From contig CAYJKW010000019.1 of NCBI GenBank assembly GCA_964370765.1, forward strand, positions 1 to 33,473: a DNA stretch of 33,473 nucleotides, written 5' to 3'. Origin of the DNA: CAYJBH01 sp964370765 (GTDB lineage: Bacteria > Bacillota > Clostridia > Oscillospirales > Ruminococcaceae). Both the position numbers and the translations under genes were made by a program. Below are positions 33,297 to 33,473 of this stretch, in pieces. The notes under the pieces are model-generated. The model had not been told where the DNA came from, did no database searches, and was given only the letters and a program-made list of their open reading frames with translations. How positions within the stretch are numbered: position 1 is the stretch's first letter; every line of letters begins with the position of its first letter.

Positions 33297-33473
33297 CGGG
33301 AGCTTCAAGACCTTTTCGAACAGCAACGGCTGAATTTCGGGATATGTCCAGTCAGAAAACAGCTCAATACGTTCGATTTCAAGCGCAGGCAACTAACTAA
33401 GTTTGCTAACCTGTGCAAAATATAGCATGCCGTGTTTTAAGAGTTTTTTATAATATCCCTATAGTGATAGTAG
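33288..33473 (-). pseudogene. NUDIX hydrolase remnant (C-terminal part) with two in-frame stops
   Basis: Reading the minus strand from the window edge gives 62 codons in a single frame. KHGMLYFAQVSKL, LPALEIERIELF and TYPEIQPLLFEKV match the C-terminal region of small NUDIX hydrolases, which usually read GLLYFAEI, LP-EI--V-LF and LTYP-IQP. TAG codons interrupt the frame at 33461-33459 and 33395-33393. The second sits just before LPALEI, where the family has a residue such as Glu. TAG is an ordinary stop elsewhere in the window (LysR, ferredoxin and SDR genes), so this looks like decay rather than recoding. The end overlaps the stop of the CrtO-like gene. The 5' part is outside the window. Confidence 0.65.

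Noticed and set aside
33288..33473. Amber recoding (for example pyrrolysine) in the NUDIX-like frame
   Set aside because: TAG ends several intact genes in this window and no recoding machinery is visible, so pseudogene decay is simpler.

Overview
The window looks like low-GC Firmicutes DNA, most likely from an uncultured or poorly studied Clostridia. Supporting signs are AGGAG-type ribosome binding sites on almost every gene, TTGACA/TATAAT promoters with 17-bp spacers, a lipoprotein with a LPAC lipobox, a LytR-CpsA-Psr-like envelope protein, a clostridial 2[4Fe-4S] ferredoxin, and the Firmicutes pairing of trmN6 with rsmI. A 10-N run at 10471-10480 marks a draft-assembly scaffold gap. I see no tRNA, rRNA, CRISPR array, insertion sequence or prophage.

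Layout. (1) 1-2690, minus strand: a two-gene membrane signalling unit, made of a 7TM protein with a kinase-like but degenerate C-terminus followed by a PAS-containing sensor histidine kinase cut by the window edge. (2) 2766-8502: a five-gene catabolic operon on the minus strand (GPH-type sugar symporter, split transketolase N and C subunits, MFS transporter, SDR dehydrogenase), diverging from a LysR regulator. (3) 9683-14252: a minus-strand operon of glycerate kinase, GNAT acetyltransferase and a GH2 beta-galactosidase interrupted by the assembly gap. (4) 14261-20064: divergent valS and ileS, encoding an archaeal-type ValRS and a long type-B IleRS, each from a strong promoter with a short leader and no T-box. 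(5) 20094-24983: AGCS amino-acid symporter, ferredoxin, trmN6-rsmI-YfcE-like phosphodiesterase, a 54-aa orphan and a degenerate LCP-like protein. (6) 25003-29215: a 127-aa unknown protein, then a lipoprotein, OmpR-type response regulator, 31-aa membrane peptide, proC and truA. (7) 29212-31494: a Cache-GGDEF-EAL c-di-GMP protein with a degenerate GGDEF site and an intact EAL site. (8) 31672-33473: a CrtQ-like glycosyltransferase and a CrtO-like acyltransferase with no carotenoid backbone genes, then a decayed NUDIX hydrolase gene.

How the genes may work together. The LysR cluster has two importers, a dehydrogenase and a complete two-subunit transketolase but no kinase, isomerase or aldolase. 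It could therefore take up a sugar or polyol, oxidise or reduce it, and move two-carbon units into the pentose phosphate pool; the substrate cannot be read from sequence. The beta-galactosidase/glycerate kinase operon is a second carbohydrate unit. The rest is mostly housekeeping (tRNA and rRNA modification, proline synthesis, two tRNA synthetases) mixed with orphan signalling genes whose partners lie elsewhere.

The items I rate most worth following are the transketolase cluster, the acyl-glycolipid gene pair without carotenoid genes, the pair of unusual tRNA synthetases, the 7TM pseudokinase/kinase pair, and a lipoprotein gene whose promoter predicts a leaderless mRNA.
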